Below, piece after piece: positions 28,680 through 37,222 of a DNA stretch of 64,000 nt. This stretch comes from Sporosarcina gallistercoris (GTDB taxonomy: Bacteria; Bacillota; Bacilli; Bacillales_A; Planococcaceae). The DNA is taken from the NCBI RefSeq assembly GCF_014836415.1, contig NZ_JACSQY010000009.1, forward strand, positions 62,001 through 126,000, read 5' to 3'. Position numbers and translations under genes: made by a program. Under the pieces are notes generated by a model. The model searched no databases. It worked only from the letters and a program-made list of their open reading frames with translations, and had not been told where the DNA came from. The stretch's first letter is position 1. Each line of letters starts with the position of its first letter.

Positions 28680-29696
28680 CTATTTCTTCATTTTTGGATC
28701 AAACGAATCCCGAAGACCATCGCCAAGTAAATTGAAACTAATCATAATCACACTGATAATGACAGAAGAAAACATAAGCATATGCGGATATATTTTCAAC
28801 ATTTTGAAGCCATCGTTTACAATCATTCCTAGTGAAGCGATTGGCGGTTGGAGACCTAATCCGATAAAACTCAGAAATGCTTCAGTGAAAATCGCAGTCG
28901 GAATGGTAAACATTGTTGTAATAATGATGGGTCCTAAAGAGTTAGGGATCAGATGGCCCCAAATTAGGTTTTTATCTCTAGCACCTAATGTCCGTGAAGC
29001 TAATACAAATTCCTGGCCTTTCAATTTCAAAACCTGTCCTCTCACGATTCTTGCCATACTTACCCATCCTGTAATGACCATTGCTAATGTGATCGAGAGA
29101 ATCCCCGGTTTCAATATTAAGATTAAAAGAATGACAACAATAAGGTTTGGTATCCCCATTAACACTTCAATAATCCGCTGCATCGCATTATCTATTCGTC
29201 CGCCATAATATGCAGAAATACTTCCGTAAGCTACGCCAATCACGAGGTCTAATGTTGCTGCTAAAAATGCGATGTATAATGAGATTCTCGTACCTTGCCA
29301 TATCCTCGTCCATAAATCTCTTCCTAAATCATCCGTGCCGAACCAATAATACTCCGTTACATCTTTTGCTGCGTATTGGTCAGTTCCACGAATATCAACG
29401 CCGTTTACTCCTAGGAACGACAAATTCTCCAATACGGGTATTTTAGGCGGCAGATTCGTTCTCGTTAAATCTTGTTCATCAAAACCGTGTGAATTCATGT
29501 ACGGACCGAATACCGAAAGAAGCATTATTAAAATAATGAGCACCAATCCTGTAAACGCACCTTTGTTCTTTCTTAAACGAATCCAAGAATCTTTCATGAA
29601 TGTGGATGATGGGCGATCCGTAATACTTTTCTCTTCAAATACTTTGCCTGACTCCTCAAATAGGTCATCTGTTAAGTCAAATTCATTTACTTTCAC
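28680..29696 (-). CDS. Oligopeptide ABC transporter permease (OppC type)
   Basis: This is a 338-residue permease. It has an N-terminal cytoplasmic region, a first helix at about 50-70 (TGLVLIILIMLLSVFGPYM), a long external loop with YYWFGTDDLGRDLWTRIWQG, five more helices, the EAA motif (ASRTLGARDKNLIWGHLIPN) and the end [16 protein letters not shown]. The external loop with PPKIPVLENLSFLGVNGVD is longer than in DppC, as in true OppC. I choose GTG at 29696, which has AGGAGGT eight bases upstream. It overlaps the OppB gene by 14 bases. Confidence 0.92.
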   Translation of the reverse strand: MKVNEFDLTDDLFEESGKVFEEKSITDRPSSTFMKDSWIRLRKNKGAFTGLVLIILIMLLSVFGPYMNSHGFDEQDLTRTNLPPKIPVLENLSFLGVNGVDIRGTDQYAAKDVTEYYWFGTDDLGRDLWTRIWQGTRISLYIAFLAATLDLVIGVAYGSISAYYGGRIDNAMQRIIEVLMGIPNLIVVILLILILKPGILSITLAMVITGWVSMARIVRGQVLKLKGQEFVLASRTLGARDKNLIWGHLIPNSLGPIIITTMFTIPTAIFTEAFLSFIGLGLQPPIASLGMIVNDGFKMLKIYPHMLMFSSVIISVIMISFNLLGDGLRDSFDPKMKK

Positions 29697-30621
29697 GACG
29701 TCCACCTCCTGAAAGACGAATTCTCGGATCAATGACACCATACAAAAGATCTACAATGAGTATGACAATGATGAATAAGAAACTGTAAAATAATGTAACA
29801 CCCATAATAACCGGATAGTCATTTGTTAATATGGATTTGACGAATTGTTCTCCCAATCCAGGTACACTGAATATTTTTTCAACAACCAATGTACCCGTCA
29901 TCAATGACACGGTTAAGGGACCTAAAATCGTAATGATTGGGATCATCGCATTCCGCAAACCATGCTTCATTATTACCGTATATTCCTTTATTCCTTTTGC
30001 TCTTGCTGTCGTAATATATTCATTGCCAAGTACATCTAACATTTCAGTTCTCATAAATCGAGCCATAGTAGCAACTACGAATGCTGCAAGTGCAATCGTT
30101 GGAAGGATGGAGTACTCAAAACCTTCCCAGAATGCTACTGGCAACCATCCAAGTCGAACACCTACCCAGTATTGTAAGAGTCCTGCTAGTACAAAATTCG
30201 GGATGGATAATCCAAGGACGGCTACCACCATGGCTCCGTAATCAATGAATGTGTTGTGCCTCAAGGCTGCAATAATTCCTAAGAAAAGTCCGATCATCAT
30301 ACCCGCTACTAAGGATTGCGCACCTAATATAGCAGAAACACCTATTCGTTCGCCTATGATACTGCTAACCGACCTCCCATCGAATTGAAAGGACACACCA
30401 AAATCACCTTTGGTAATATTCCCTAGATACTTGAAATATTGAACAGATAATGGTTCATTCAATCCGTATCGCTCATTCAATACCTCTTTTTGTGTCGCAG
30501 ATAATCGTTCGTCATTAAAAGGAGATCCTGGTAGCGTTTGCATTAAGAAAAATGTAAACGTCGCAATGATTAGAAAAGTGAACAACATATACCCGACTCT
30601 GCTAGCTATATATTTTTTCAT
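29683..30621 (-). CDS. Oligopeptide ABC transporter permease (OppB type)
   Basis: This is a 312-residue permease with the N-terminal helix and QTLPGSPFNDERLSATQKEVLNERYGL, a hallmark of OppB. It has six membrane helices and the EAA motif ([27 protein letters not shown]). The start is the ATG at 30621 with AGGTGG upstream; an in-frame GTG 12 bases earlier lies within that site. It forms the channel with OppC. Its end overlaps the OppC start. Confidence 0.92.
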   Translation of the reverse strand: MKKYIASRVGYMLFTFLIIATFTFFLMQTLPGSPFNDERLSATQKEVLNERYGLNEPLSVQYFKYLGNITKGDFGVSFQFDGRSVSSIIGERIGVSAILGAQSLVAGMMIGLFLGIIAALRHNTFIDYGAMVVAVLGLSIPNFVLAGLLQYWVGVRLGWLPVAFWEGFEYSILPTIALAAFVVATMARFMRTEMLDVLGNEYITTARAKGIKEYTVIMKHGLRNAMIPIITILGPLTVSLMTGTLVVEKIFSVPGLGEQFVKSILTNDYPVIMGVTLFYSFLFIIVILIVDLLYGVIDPRIRLSGGGRRESK

Positions 30622-30711
30622 GCAAGTCACCACCTATATCATAAGAATTTATCTGCCGTACCTCTCCAAGCAATCTCCTCTTGAAGAGATACAGCAGATT
30701 GTTCAGTAAAC

Positions 30712-32376
30712 TTAATTGTCGATTGTTACCCATTGGTAAGAATACGTAGAATTCGCATGAGCAGTGAACCCTTTTACATGTGGTTTAATAAGTCGGGCAG
30801 AGCCCGCTTGATACATTGGGGAAATCGCAGCTTCTTCTCCAATCAGAATCTGCTCCGCATCCTGTAATTCAGCGAAACGTTTATCAAGATCAGTGAAATC
30901 AACCATTGCCTGTTTCACATTTTTGTCGTATTGATCGTTCTTGAATGCCTGCCAATTATAGGCACCGTCCGATAGGAATACGGATAGGAACTCAACCGGA
31001 TCTGCAACATCATTTCTCCAGCCCGAGTAGGATAAGTCATAATCCAAAGCATCTTCCAATGCTAACTTCTGCTTGTTCGGCTGCTGGTTAATGGTAATGC
31101 TCAAGCCAGGCAGATTAGTCTCCAATTGGTTTTTCATGTACTCAGCTACAGACTTTCGCTGACCATCGTCGTAGCTTAGGAAGTCGAGTTTGACCTCTGT
31201 TACACCCAGTTCTTCAAGTCCTTTGTTCCAAAGCTCTTTCGCTTCTTCCGCCGTCCCTTTGTTCAAGTCACCGTAACGTTCACGGAACTCTTCACCATCC
31301 TGCGATTCCACAAAGTCCGGGAATACTAGCCAATAAGCGGGTTTCGAGCCGTTTTTCAATATCGACTCTGCTGCTTGTTCTTTATCCCACCCCATATCAA
31401 TGGCTTTACGGATATTCGTATTACTCAAAAATTCGTTTTTCTGGTTCATCCGCAAAAAGTAAACTTCAGATTTTAAAGAAGTGGTATATTCTTCGTGATC
31501 TTTATATACATCGACAAATTCAGATGAGAGATTCGCTACATCGATTGTATCTGTTTCATATAGATTCACTTCAGTAGAAGTGTCCTTTGCCACTTTGAAG
31601 TTGACTTCATCCACTTTCACATCTTCTGCATTCCAGTAGTCTTCATTCTTTTTCAACGTCCACTTCTGATCGTGGTCCCATGAATCTAGTGTGAATGGAC
31701 CGTTGAATACAAGATTTTCTACTTCAAGCGCATAGTTATCTTGTTGTTCTTCAGCAAACTTTTCGTTTTGTGGATAGAAAACTGGATTCGTTAGAAGTTC
31801 AGTAAAGTAAGGTACGTCATTATTCAATTCCACTTCTAAAGTGAAATCGTTCGGGGCCGTGACACCAAGTTCGTCAACTTTTCCGTACATATCATGTTCA
31901 GGATTTTGAATGTCTGCAGCACCTTTCACTGCATCCATCAAGTAAGCGTGTGGAGAAACAGTATCTGGATGTAATGCTTTTTTCCATGCGTAGATAAAGT
32001 CTGTCGCCTTAGTTGGTTCGCCATTGCTCCATAATGCGTCTTCTCTTAAATGGAACGTATATTTCAAACCGTCCTCACTCACGTCATACGTTTCTACAAG
32101 TCCTTCACTAACTTTGTCATCTGCATCTATTCTGAAAAGACCTTCAAAAATATTCTGGATCATTGTTTGAGAGAGCCCATCCATAGCACCGTTCGTTTTC
32201 AGTGTTGGGATTTCACCAGCTACCGCTAAATGGAGTACACTTTCCTCTTCCTTCCCACCAGTTGGAGAGTCACCAGATTTCGCAGATTCTTGTGTGCTCT
32301 CCCCTCCATAACAGCCTGCCAACAAAACTAGACTCCCAAAAATCATCATGTAGAACCATAGGGATTTCTTTTTCAT
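30712..32376 (-). CDS. Oligopeptide-binding lipoprotein (OppA type, family 5)
   Basis: This is a 554-residue solute-binding protein. The lipoprotein signal ends in LLAGC near residue 22. The OppA core shows LHLAVAGEIPTLKTNGAMD, YTFHLREDALWSNGEPTKATDFIYAWKKALHPDT near 110-140, NIRKAIDMGWDKEQAA near 325 and a C-terminal region ending SYQWVTIDN. OppA proteins bind peptides of two to several residues with little side-chain selectivity. It is the first gene of the oligopeptide operon. AGGAGGC precedes the ATG. A consensus sigma-54 promoter stands about 350 bases upstream. Confidence 0.93.
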   Translation of the reverse strand: MKKKSLWFYMMIFGSLVLLAGCYGGESTQESAKSGDSPTGGKEEESVLHLAVAGEIPTLKTNGAMDGLSQTMIQNIFEGLFRIDADDKVSEGLVETYDVSEDGLKYTFHLREDALWSNGEPTKATDFIYAWKKALHPDTVSPHAYLMDAVKGAADIQNPEHDMYGKVDELGVTAPNDFTLEVELNNDVPYFTELLTNPVFYPQNEKFAEEQQDNYALEVENLVFNGPFTLDSWDHDQKWTLKKNEDYWNAEDVKVDEVNFKVAKDTSTEVNLYETDTIDVANLSSEFVDVYKDHEEYTTSLKSEVYFLRMNQKNEFLSNTNIRKAIDMGWDKEQAAESILKNGSKPAYWLVFPDFVESQDGEEFRERYGDLNKGTAEEAKELWNKGLEELGVTEVKLDFLSYDDGQRKSVAEYMKNQLETNLPGLSITINQQPNKQKLALEDALDYDLSYSGWRNDVADPVEFLSVFLSDGAYNWQAFKNDQYDKNVKQAMVDFTDLDKRFAELQDAEQILIGEEAAISPMYQAGSARLIKPHVKGFTAHANSTYSYQWVTIDN

Positions 32377-32725
32377 CTTTTTCGCCTCCTAATAATGTGT
32401 ATATACTTTCAAGCATGTTTAAATTCCTATACAGATCTTTGAGTAAATAATTGCTTAGTGTCCAATTACTTTTAAAAACCTAGTCTAGAAAGCTTTGAAG
32501 TTAATAATTTTTACACTTAATCTCTTATTGATTCAATAAAATGACAATAATTTCTAATTATTCTGTCTTTTCGTTCTAACGTTCTTCCGATAAAACCTCA
32601 TTACTCTTCTTATAGATAAAAAACGTAATACTGACTTCTCCTTTTAAAACCTAAACAGAAAGTTATTCACTTCCCCTCTCGTCATTTAATTCTTGTACAC
32701 TTTCTACAAGTACATAAAATAGTAT

Positions 32726-32741
32726 TGCAATTTCTATGCCA
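32726..32741 (-). promoter_or_regulatory. Sigma-54 (-24/-12) promoter facing the oppA operon
   Basis: On the minus strand TGGCATAGAAATTGCA matches the consensus TGGCAYRNNNNTTGCW at every fixed position, with GG and GC separated by exactly ten bases. rpoN itself is the next gene on the other side. Confidence 0.75.
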
Positions 32742-32797
32742 ATCCTTTCTAGCCATCTTGAATATTTGAATTTTCCGTCGAATTTGATAAGTCCCTA

Positions 32798-32806
32798 TGG
32801 TATAAT
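32798..32806 (+). promoter_or_regulatory. Candidate extended -10 sigma-A promoter for rpoN
   Basis: TGGTATAAT faces rpoN with a weak -35. It is the same extended -10 sequence as the candidate before the GGDEF-EAL operon, and predicts a leader of about 175 bases. Confidence 0.4.
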
Positions 32807-32989
32807 TAGCTCTATATTTAAAGTGTCCATTCGGTTGTATGCTTGTCAAGAGACGATTTAAATAACGGAACAAAGCATTCTATCTTAATATTGAATTGAA
32901 GCAAAAAAACTTAGATATTTCTCTTTGTTTACAAGTATTGTACCGAGCAAATAGAATACTTTAAATCTAAAACCTAGGAGGGAATAGTC

Positions 32990-34303
32990 ATGGAGCTGGG
33001 ACTTCAACAACGTCAGGAACTCAATTTATTGATGACTGCTGAACTTAGGCAAGCCATAGAGCTACTCCAATACTCCACCTATGAACTCGAGCAGTATATT
33101 CGCGAGCAAGAGCTGGAAAACCCACTAATTCAACTTAAGGAAAAAGAAGGGAAGCCTGCCTATGAAGAACGGTTGCATCGCAGATCCTTCACTTACGGGG
33201 ATTCCGAACTGCCATTGGATGCAGTGCAGTGCGCAGAAGAAAATAAGCGGGAGGAATTACTGAAACAAGCAAAATTCATGTATCCGGACGCTCCAACGCA
33301 AAGTTTGTTAAAGTATCTAATCTACAATCTGGACGATAATGGATTTTTACAACTTAATGACCGTTTTTCTAAAAATGATTTGCCGTTCAATGAAGGTCAA
33401 ATCGAAACAGGAATCCATCTCCTTCAAGAGCTAGGGCCAATTGGAATGGGTGCGAGAGATTTAAAGGAATGTTTGTTACTACAAATTATGTATAACTATC
33501 CAGAGAACAAATTAGCTGCCCGTTTAGTGGAGAATCATCTGACCTTGGTTGCCGATCGCAAGTGGAACGAAATCGCTTCAAGAATGGGTATTACCATGGC
33601 AGAAGTGAAAACTCTTTTTGATTTCATCCAGACGTTGAATCCGAGACCTTGCTTCTTCATGTCTGATGATTCAACAAAATATCTAACACCTGACATTATC
33701 GTTGATAGGAATGGAAATGGTTTTACTTTTCACCTGAATGACGGATATCTACCAGGGATACATATGAACAAGAACTATTCACAGTATCTTACAAACAAAA
33801 GTGATGCATCCAAATTCGTTCAGTCTCAATACAAAAATTTCCAGTGGCTTCTGAATAGTATTGAGCAACGTCGTAATACCATTATTAAAATTGTGAGTGT
33901 TCTATTGGAAAAACAGGAACAGTTTTTTAAGAACGGTTTCGATTCCATAAAACCCCTGACTCTTAAAGAAGTGGCCGATGAAATTGGAATGCATGAGTCC
34001 ACGGTTAGCCGGGCGACTTCAAATAAGGTTGTACAAACGTCTTTCGGTTCCTTTGAGCTTCGACTACTATTTACGTCAAAGTTGGAAACGTCAGATGGAA
34101 CTACTGTCTCCCAAACAAAAGTAAAACAATTGCTGAGAGATATTATCGCAAAAGAGAATAAGTTCAAGCCATATTCAGATCAAAAAATAGCAGAGTATTT
34201 CAAGATCGAAAAAGGAATTGAAATTTCCAGAAGAACCATTAGCAAGTATCGGGAAGAGTTACGGATCCCCTCTTCTAGCAGGCGCAAGGATATTCAAATA
34301 TAG
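32990..34303 (+). CDS. rpoN: RNA polymerase sigma-54 factor
   Basis: This is a 437-residue sigma-54. Region I (about 1-45) is the glutamine/leucine-rich activator-interaction segment (LMTAELRQAIELLQYSTYELEQYI). The core-binding region (about 65-250) carries IGARDL-like sequence (GMGARDLKECLLLQI) and NPRP. The DNA-binding region includes LTLKEVADEIGMHESTVSRATSNKVVQT (helix-turn-helix, -12 recognition) and ends with the RpoN box at about 412-422 (SRRTISKYREE, family consensus ARRTVAKYRE). It is the same length as B. subtilis SigL. AGGAGGG precedes the ATG. It lies between the sigma-54 oligopeptide operon and the sigma-54 hydroxyproline operons, so it probably serves them directly. Confidence 0.96.
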   Translation: MELGLQQRQELNLLMTAELRQAIELLQYSTYELEQYIREQELENPLIQLKEKEGKPAYEERLHRRSFTYGDSELPLDAVQCAEENKREELLKQAKFMYPDAPTQSLLKYLIYNLDDNGFLQLNDRFSKNDLPFNEGQIETGIHLLQELGPIGMGARDLKECLLLQIMYNYPENKLAARLVENHLTLVADRKWNEIASRMGITMAEVKTLFDFIQTLNPRPCFFMSDDSTKYLTPDIIVDRNGNGFTFHLNDGYLPGIHMNKNYSQYLTNKSDASKFVQSQYKNFQWLLNSIEQRRNTIIKIVSVLLEKQEQFFKNGFDSIKPLTLKEVADEIGMHESTVSRATSNKVVQTSFGSFELRLLFTSKLETSDGTTVSQTKVKQLLRDIIAKENKFKPYSDQKIAEYFKIEKGIEISRRTISKYREELRIPSSSRRKDIQI

Positions 34304-34310
34304 AGAACTG

Positions 34311-34357
34311 CAAAATAGGAGGAAGGGGCATGTAGATATCCCCTTCCTCCTATTTTT
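34311..34357. terminator. Bidirectional terminator between rpoN and a small membrane gene
   Basis: The 15-bp arms AATAGGAGGAAGGGG and CCCCTTCCTCCTATT frame a ten-base loop and are followed by a T-run on the plus strand. The minus strand also has TTTT after the stem. Confidence 0.9.
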
Positions 34358-34371
34358 TCAACCTATTTGGA

Positions 34372-34641
34372 TTATTCTACCGAAAAGTGACCAAACCAGT
34401 ATCTATTATAACCGATAATTGCCCCACTTAATAAAATCATATACATTCCAGAAGTTTTTTCCAATGCACAGAACAATGCCGAGAGAATAGCAATCGCAAA
34501 AACAAGAGAACCTGCGTTTTTGATTATCGGCGATACTTTTTGCCGAAAGGTTAATGACAGTACTTTTTCACCGATCCACATGAGTAGTGATGTCACCATA
34601 ATAGCGCTTACCATTAGTACCAAAAAATACGTTAGTCCCAT
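34372..34641 (-). CDS. Small membrane protein of unknown function (three helices)
   Basis: This is an 89-residue protein with helices at about 3-22, 42-60 and 64-80 (GSLVFAIAILSALFCALEK, MYMILLSGAIIGYNRYWFG). AAGGAG stands seven bases before the ATG, which supports a real gene. It is transcribed toward the rpoN terminator. No family recognised; the context suggests nothing specific. Confidence 0.65.
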   Translation of the reverse strand: MGLTYFLVLMVSAIMVTSLLMWIGEKVLSLTFRQKVSPIIKNAGSLVFAIAILSALFCALEKTSGMYMILLSGAIIGYNRYWFGHFSVE

Positions 34642-34742
34642 AGTTCAGCTCCTTTTTTGAAAGACATTCATTTATCATAGTATATACTAAATATCGCACT
34701 AAAATCCACGCTATTCTGAAAAAACAACCTAGTCTTTCTTTA

Positions 34743-34771
34743 GAAAAATACTCTTGGAGAAAAATCCAAGA
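34743..34771 (-). terminator. Terminator of the hydroxyproline operon
   Basis: In the minus direction TCTTGGA, a six-base loop and TCCAAGA are followed by GTATTTTTC. It lies 20 bases beyond the aldehyde dehydrogenase stop codon. Confidence 0.75.
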
Positions 34772-34790
34772 CCATTTCGTCTGTAAGAAA

Positions 34791-36281
34791 CTATTGTTTA
34801 ATATTCACAAATACACTCTTCACTTCTGTGTAGTTAGCTAAACCGTATTCTCCGCCCATTTCACGGCCGATTCCCGATTGTTTGTAGCCACCGAATGGCA
34901 TGGTTTCGATTTCGATGCCGAAGTCATTGATCCAGACAGTGCCCGCCTTTAGTTTTTTTGCTATATAATGTCCCGTTTTGATGTTCTCTGTCCAGACGCT
35001 AGCAGCCAACCCATAAATACTATCATTTGCACGTTGAATCACTTCTTCTACCGTGTCAAAAACAAATACCGATAGAACTGGTCCAAAGATTTCTTCACGC
35101 GCAATTGTCATGTCGTCTTCTACATCTACGAATATTGTCGGTTGAACGTAGAAACCTGTATCGAACGCTTTGCTGCCACCTGCGACTAGACGTGCGCCTT
35201 CTTCTTTACCTTTCTCGATGAAATCGAGGACGGTCTGCTGCTGTTTCGCTGAAACGAGTGGTCCCATGTCAGTTTCCGGATCCATTCCAGGTCCTAGTTT
35301 CAATGCGTTTGCTCGTTCTACCAATCCATTTACGACTTCCTCATGGAGTGAACGGTGAACGTAGACCCGTGTACACGCGCTGCAGTTTTGTCCGTGGTTA
35401 TACATTGTGCCGTTAAAAGCCCCTTCAATGGCTTCATCCAGATCCGCATCTTCACAAATGATGCTCGGGGATTTACCGCCAAGTTCCAGCGTGACACTTT
35501 TGAGCTGATCTGCTACTTTATGCATGATCCCTTTACCGACAGCTGTCGAACCTGTAAACGCGACTTTATCTACGTCTGGATGCGTTACAATCGCATCTCC
35601 TGCTAATCTGCCGGCACCGGGTACAACATTGACAACTCCGTCGGGGAATCCCGCATCTTTGAATAACTTCGCTACGTATAAAAGCGATAATGGTGTTTCA
35701 CTTGCAGGTTTGATAACGACTGTACAACCGACCGCAAGTGCGGATCCAAGTTTCCATGCAGCCATAGCTAGTGGGAAGTTCCAAGGGATGATCTGCCCCA
35801 CTACACCGACAGCTTCGTGGACCGTGTAATTCAAATAATCATTGGACACGGGGATCGTTTGGCCAACCATTTTTGTCGCCCAACCTGAATAATATCTGAA
35901 ATGCTGAACGGTGCCATCTACATCGTCTGCTAGTGCGACTTCGTAAGGTTTACCATTATCCAAAGCTTCCAATTGTGCAAGCTCTTCACGGTTTTCTTCC
36001 AATAGATCTGCAAACTTATAAATGAGATGGGAGCGCTCTGCCGTTTCCATCTTTGTCCATTCACCTTCATCAAACGCTTTTCTCGCGGCTGCTACTGCAA
36101 CATCGATATCTTCAGGCTGCGCTTCACTGACTTGCGCAATCACTTCTTCCGTCGCCGGATTAATGACATTGAATGTTTTCCCGCTAATTGCCGGTCTGTA
36201 GTCACCGTCAATATAAAGTCCTTTTACTCCCTGCAGGAATTCTTCAACTTTCGGCTTCAGTTTATAGTCAGTCACTTTCAT
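34791..36281 (-). CDS. Aldehyde dehydrogenase, predicted alpha-ketoglutarate semialdehyde dehydrogenase
   Basis: This is a 496-residue NAD(P)-dependent aldehyde dehydrogenase. It shows the NAD-binding IPWNFPLAMAAWKLGSALA, FTGSTAVGKGI near residue 240, the general-base ELGGKSP near 265, the catalytic-cysteine segment GQNCSACTRVYV near 298-309, and EEIFGPVLSVF near 395. On sequence alone it could be a betaine- or retinal-type ALDH. Its position, 20 bases after a DapA-family deaminase in an operon with hydroxyproline epimerase and dehydrogenase genes, makes oxidation of alpha-ketoglutarate semialdehyde to 2-oxoglutarate the likely step. AAGGAGG precedes the ATG. Confidence 0.88.
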   Translation of the reverse strand: MKVTDYKLKPKVEEFLQGVKGLYIDGDYRPAISGKTFNVINPATEEVIAQVSEAQPEDIDVAVAAARKAFDEGEWTKMETAERSHLIYKFADLLEENREELAQLEALDNGKPYEVALADDVDGTVQHFRYYSGWATKMVGQTIPVSNDYLNYTVHEAVGVVGQIIPWNFPLAMAAWKLGSALAVGCTVVIKPASETPLSLLYVAKLFKDAGFPDGVVNVVPGAGRLAGDAIVTHPDVDKVAFTGSTAVGKGIMHKVADQLKSVTLELGGKSPSIICEDADLDEAIEGAFNGTMYNHGQNCSACTRVYVHRSLHEEVVNGLVERANALKLGPGMDPETDMGPLVSAKQQQTVLDFIEKGKEEGARLVAGGSKAFDTGFYVQPTIFVDVEDDMTIAREEIFGPVLSVFVFDTVEEVIQRANDSIYGLAASVWTENIKTGHYIAKKLKAGTVWINDFGIEIETMPFGGYKQSGIGREMGGEYGLANYTEVKSVFVNIKQ

Positions 36282-36301
36282 TCCTCATTCGCCTCCTTCT
36301 T

Positions 36302-37195
36302 TCAGTTAGTTACGATTTCCAAGCTTTGCAGAAGTTCTTTCAATGTTGCTTCCTCTTCATCGTTCAGTGGAAGTCTTGGTCTGCGGCAAGGTCCGCCTGC
36401 CAGACCCTGGAGATCCATTGCCCTTTTAACTATTTGAACGTATTTCCCTGATCCTTCAAGGAATGCACAAAGTGGCAGAAGCCTGTCATATAGTGCCCAC
36501 GCTTCATCCATTTCATTGTTTTGAACGTGATTATACATATCAGTCACAAGACGTGGTGCAATGTTTCCGGACACGCAAATCCATCCTGTTGCCCCAACTA
36601 GGAATGATTCAATTGCAAGATCCTCGGAACCACAGAATACTTCAATGAACCCTTCACCTTGGCGTGCGATATCCCGGGTTTTACCGATTCCACCGCTGGA
36701 TTCCTTGACGTGTGTAATATTTTTCACATCACGGCCCACTTTTAAAATCGTTTCCGTGCTAATGTCGACCCCTGACGTGAATGGGTTATTGTAAATCATT
36801 ACTGGAAATTCCACAGATTCCGCAACTGCTTTAAAATGCTCATAGATTTCGTTCTCTTTCGGATGCGCATAGTACGAGTTGATGAGCAATGCAGCGTCTG
36901 CACTTGCTTTTTCGGCCTGTTGTGTATATTCGATTGCGTCAGCTGTTGTTTCAGCCGCAGTACCGACGATGAGAGGAATCCGGCCATTCACTTGAGCAAC
37001 TGCGACTTCAACTGCTTGATAGCGCTCCTCTTTAGATAAACTCACAAACTCACCTGTACTGCCGTTAATTGCAAGACCTGCAACTCCTGAATCGATGAAG
37101 TGTTCAATGTTGTTTTTAAATCCTTCCCAATCGATTTCCTTTTCGTTGACCATTGGTGTAATGAGTACCGGGAATACTCCTTCAATTTTTACCAT
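36302..37195 (-). CDS. DapA-family lyase, predicted 1-pyrroline-4-hydroxy-2-carboxylate deaminase
   Basis: This is a 297-residue class I aldolase-type protein of the DHDPS/NAL family. It shows INGSTGEFVSLSKEER near residue 42-57, LLINSYYAHPKENEIYEHF near 105-123 (catalytic-region Tyr), YNNPFTSGVDIS near 135, and the Schiff-base Lys in THVKESSGG near 165. In known hydroxyproline pathways a DapA homologue deaminates and dehydrates pyrroline-4-hydroxy-2-carboxylate to alpha-ketoglutarate semialdehyde. The adjacent ALDH and upstream epimerase/oxidase genes support that role. The alternative, keto-deoxyglucarate dehydratase, also pairs with such an ALDH but does not fit the racemase neighbours. 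AGGAGGA precedes the ATG. Confidence 0.87.
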   Translation of the reverse strand: MVKIEGVFPVLITPMVNEKEIDWEGFKNNIEHFIDSGVAGLAINGSTGEFVSLSKEERYQAVEVAVAQVNGRIPLIVGTAAETTADAIEYTQQAEKASADAALLINSYYAHPKENEIYEHFKAVAESVEFPVMIYNNPFTSGVDISTETILKVGRDVKNITHVKESSGGIGKTRDIARQGEGFIEVFCGSEDLAIESFLVGATGWICVSGNIAPRLVTDMYNHVQNNEMDEAWALYDRLLPLCAFLEGSGKYVQIVKRAMDLQGLAGGPCRRPRLPLNDEEEATLKELLQSLEIVTN

Positions 37196-37222
37196 TATAA
37201 ATTCCTCCTAATTTTTGTTTTA

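Larger units (their letters stand above)
32377..32989. other. 613-base divergent control region between oppA and rpoN
   Basis: The region is very AT-rich and shows no convincing coding frame. It holds a sigma-54 promoter facing oppA (32726-32741), an extended -10 element facing rpoN (32798-32806), and a small dyad CTTGTA...TACAAG at 32692-32710 near the expected oppA transcription start. The oppA leader would be about 340 bases long, so an RNA element there is possible, but I recognise none. Confidence 0.6.

Noticed and set aside
28381..29208. Long plus-strand open frame (275 codons) opposite the OppC and ATPase genes
   Set aside because: It spans the junction of two real antisense genes and has no plausible start signal or recognisable domain.
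32692..32710. CTTGTA...TACAAG dyad in the oppA leader as a terminator or riboswitch
   Set aside because: The stem is only six base pairs and is not followed by a T-run, and I recognise no riboswitch core.
34791..37195. Reading the DapA-ALDH pair as a glucarate/galactarate pathway
   Set aside because: Those enzymes are similar in sequence, but no sugar-acid dehydratase or transporter is present, and the operon is shared with proline-racemase-family and D-amino-acid oxidoreductase genes.
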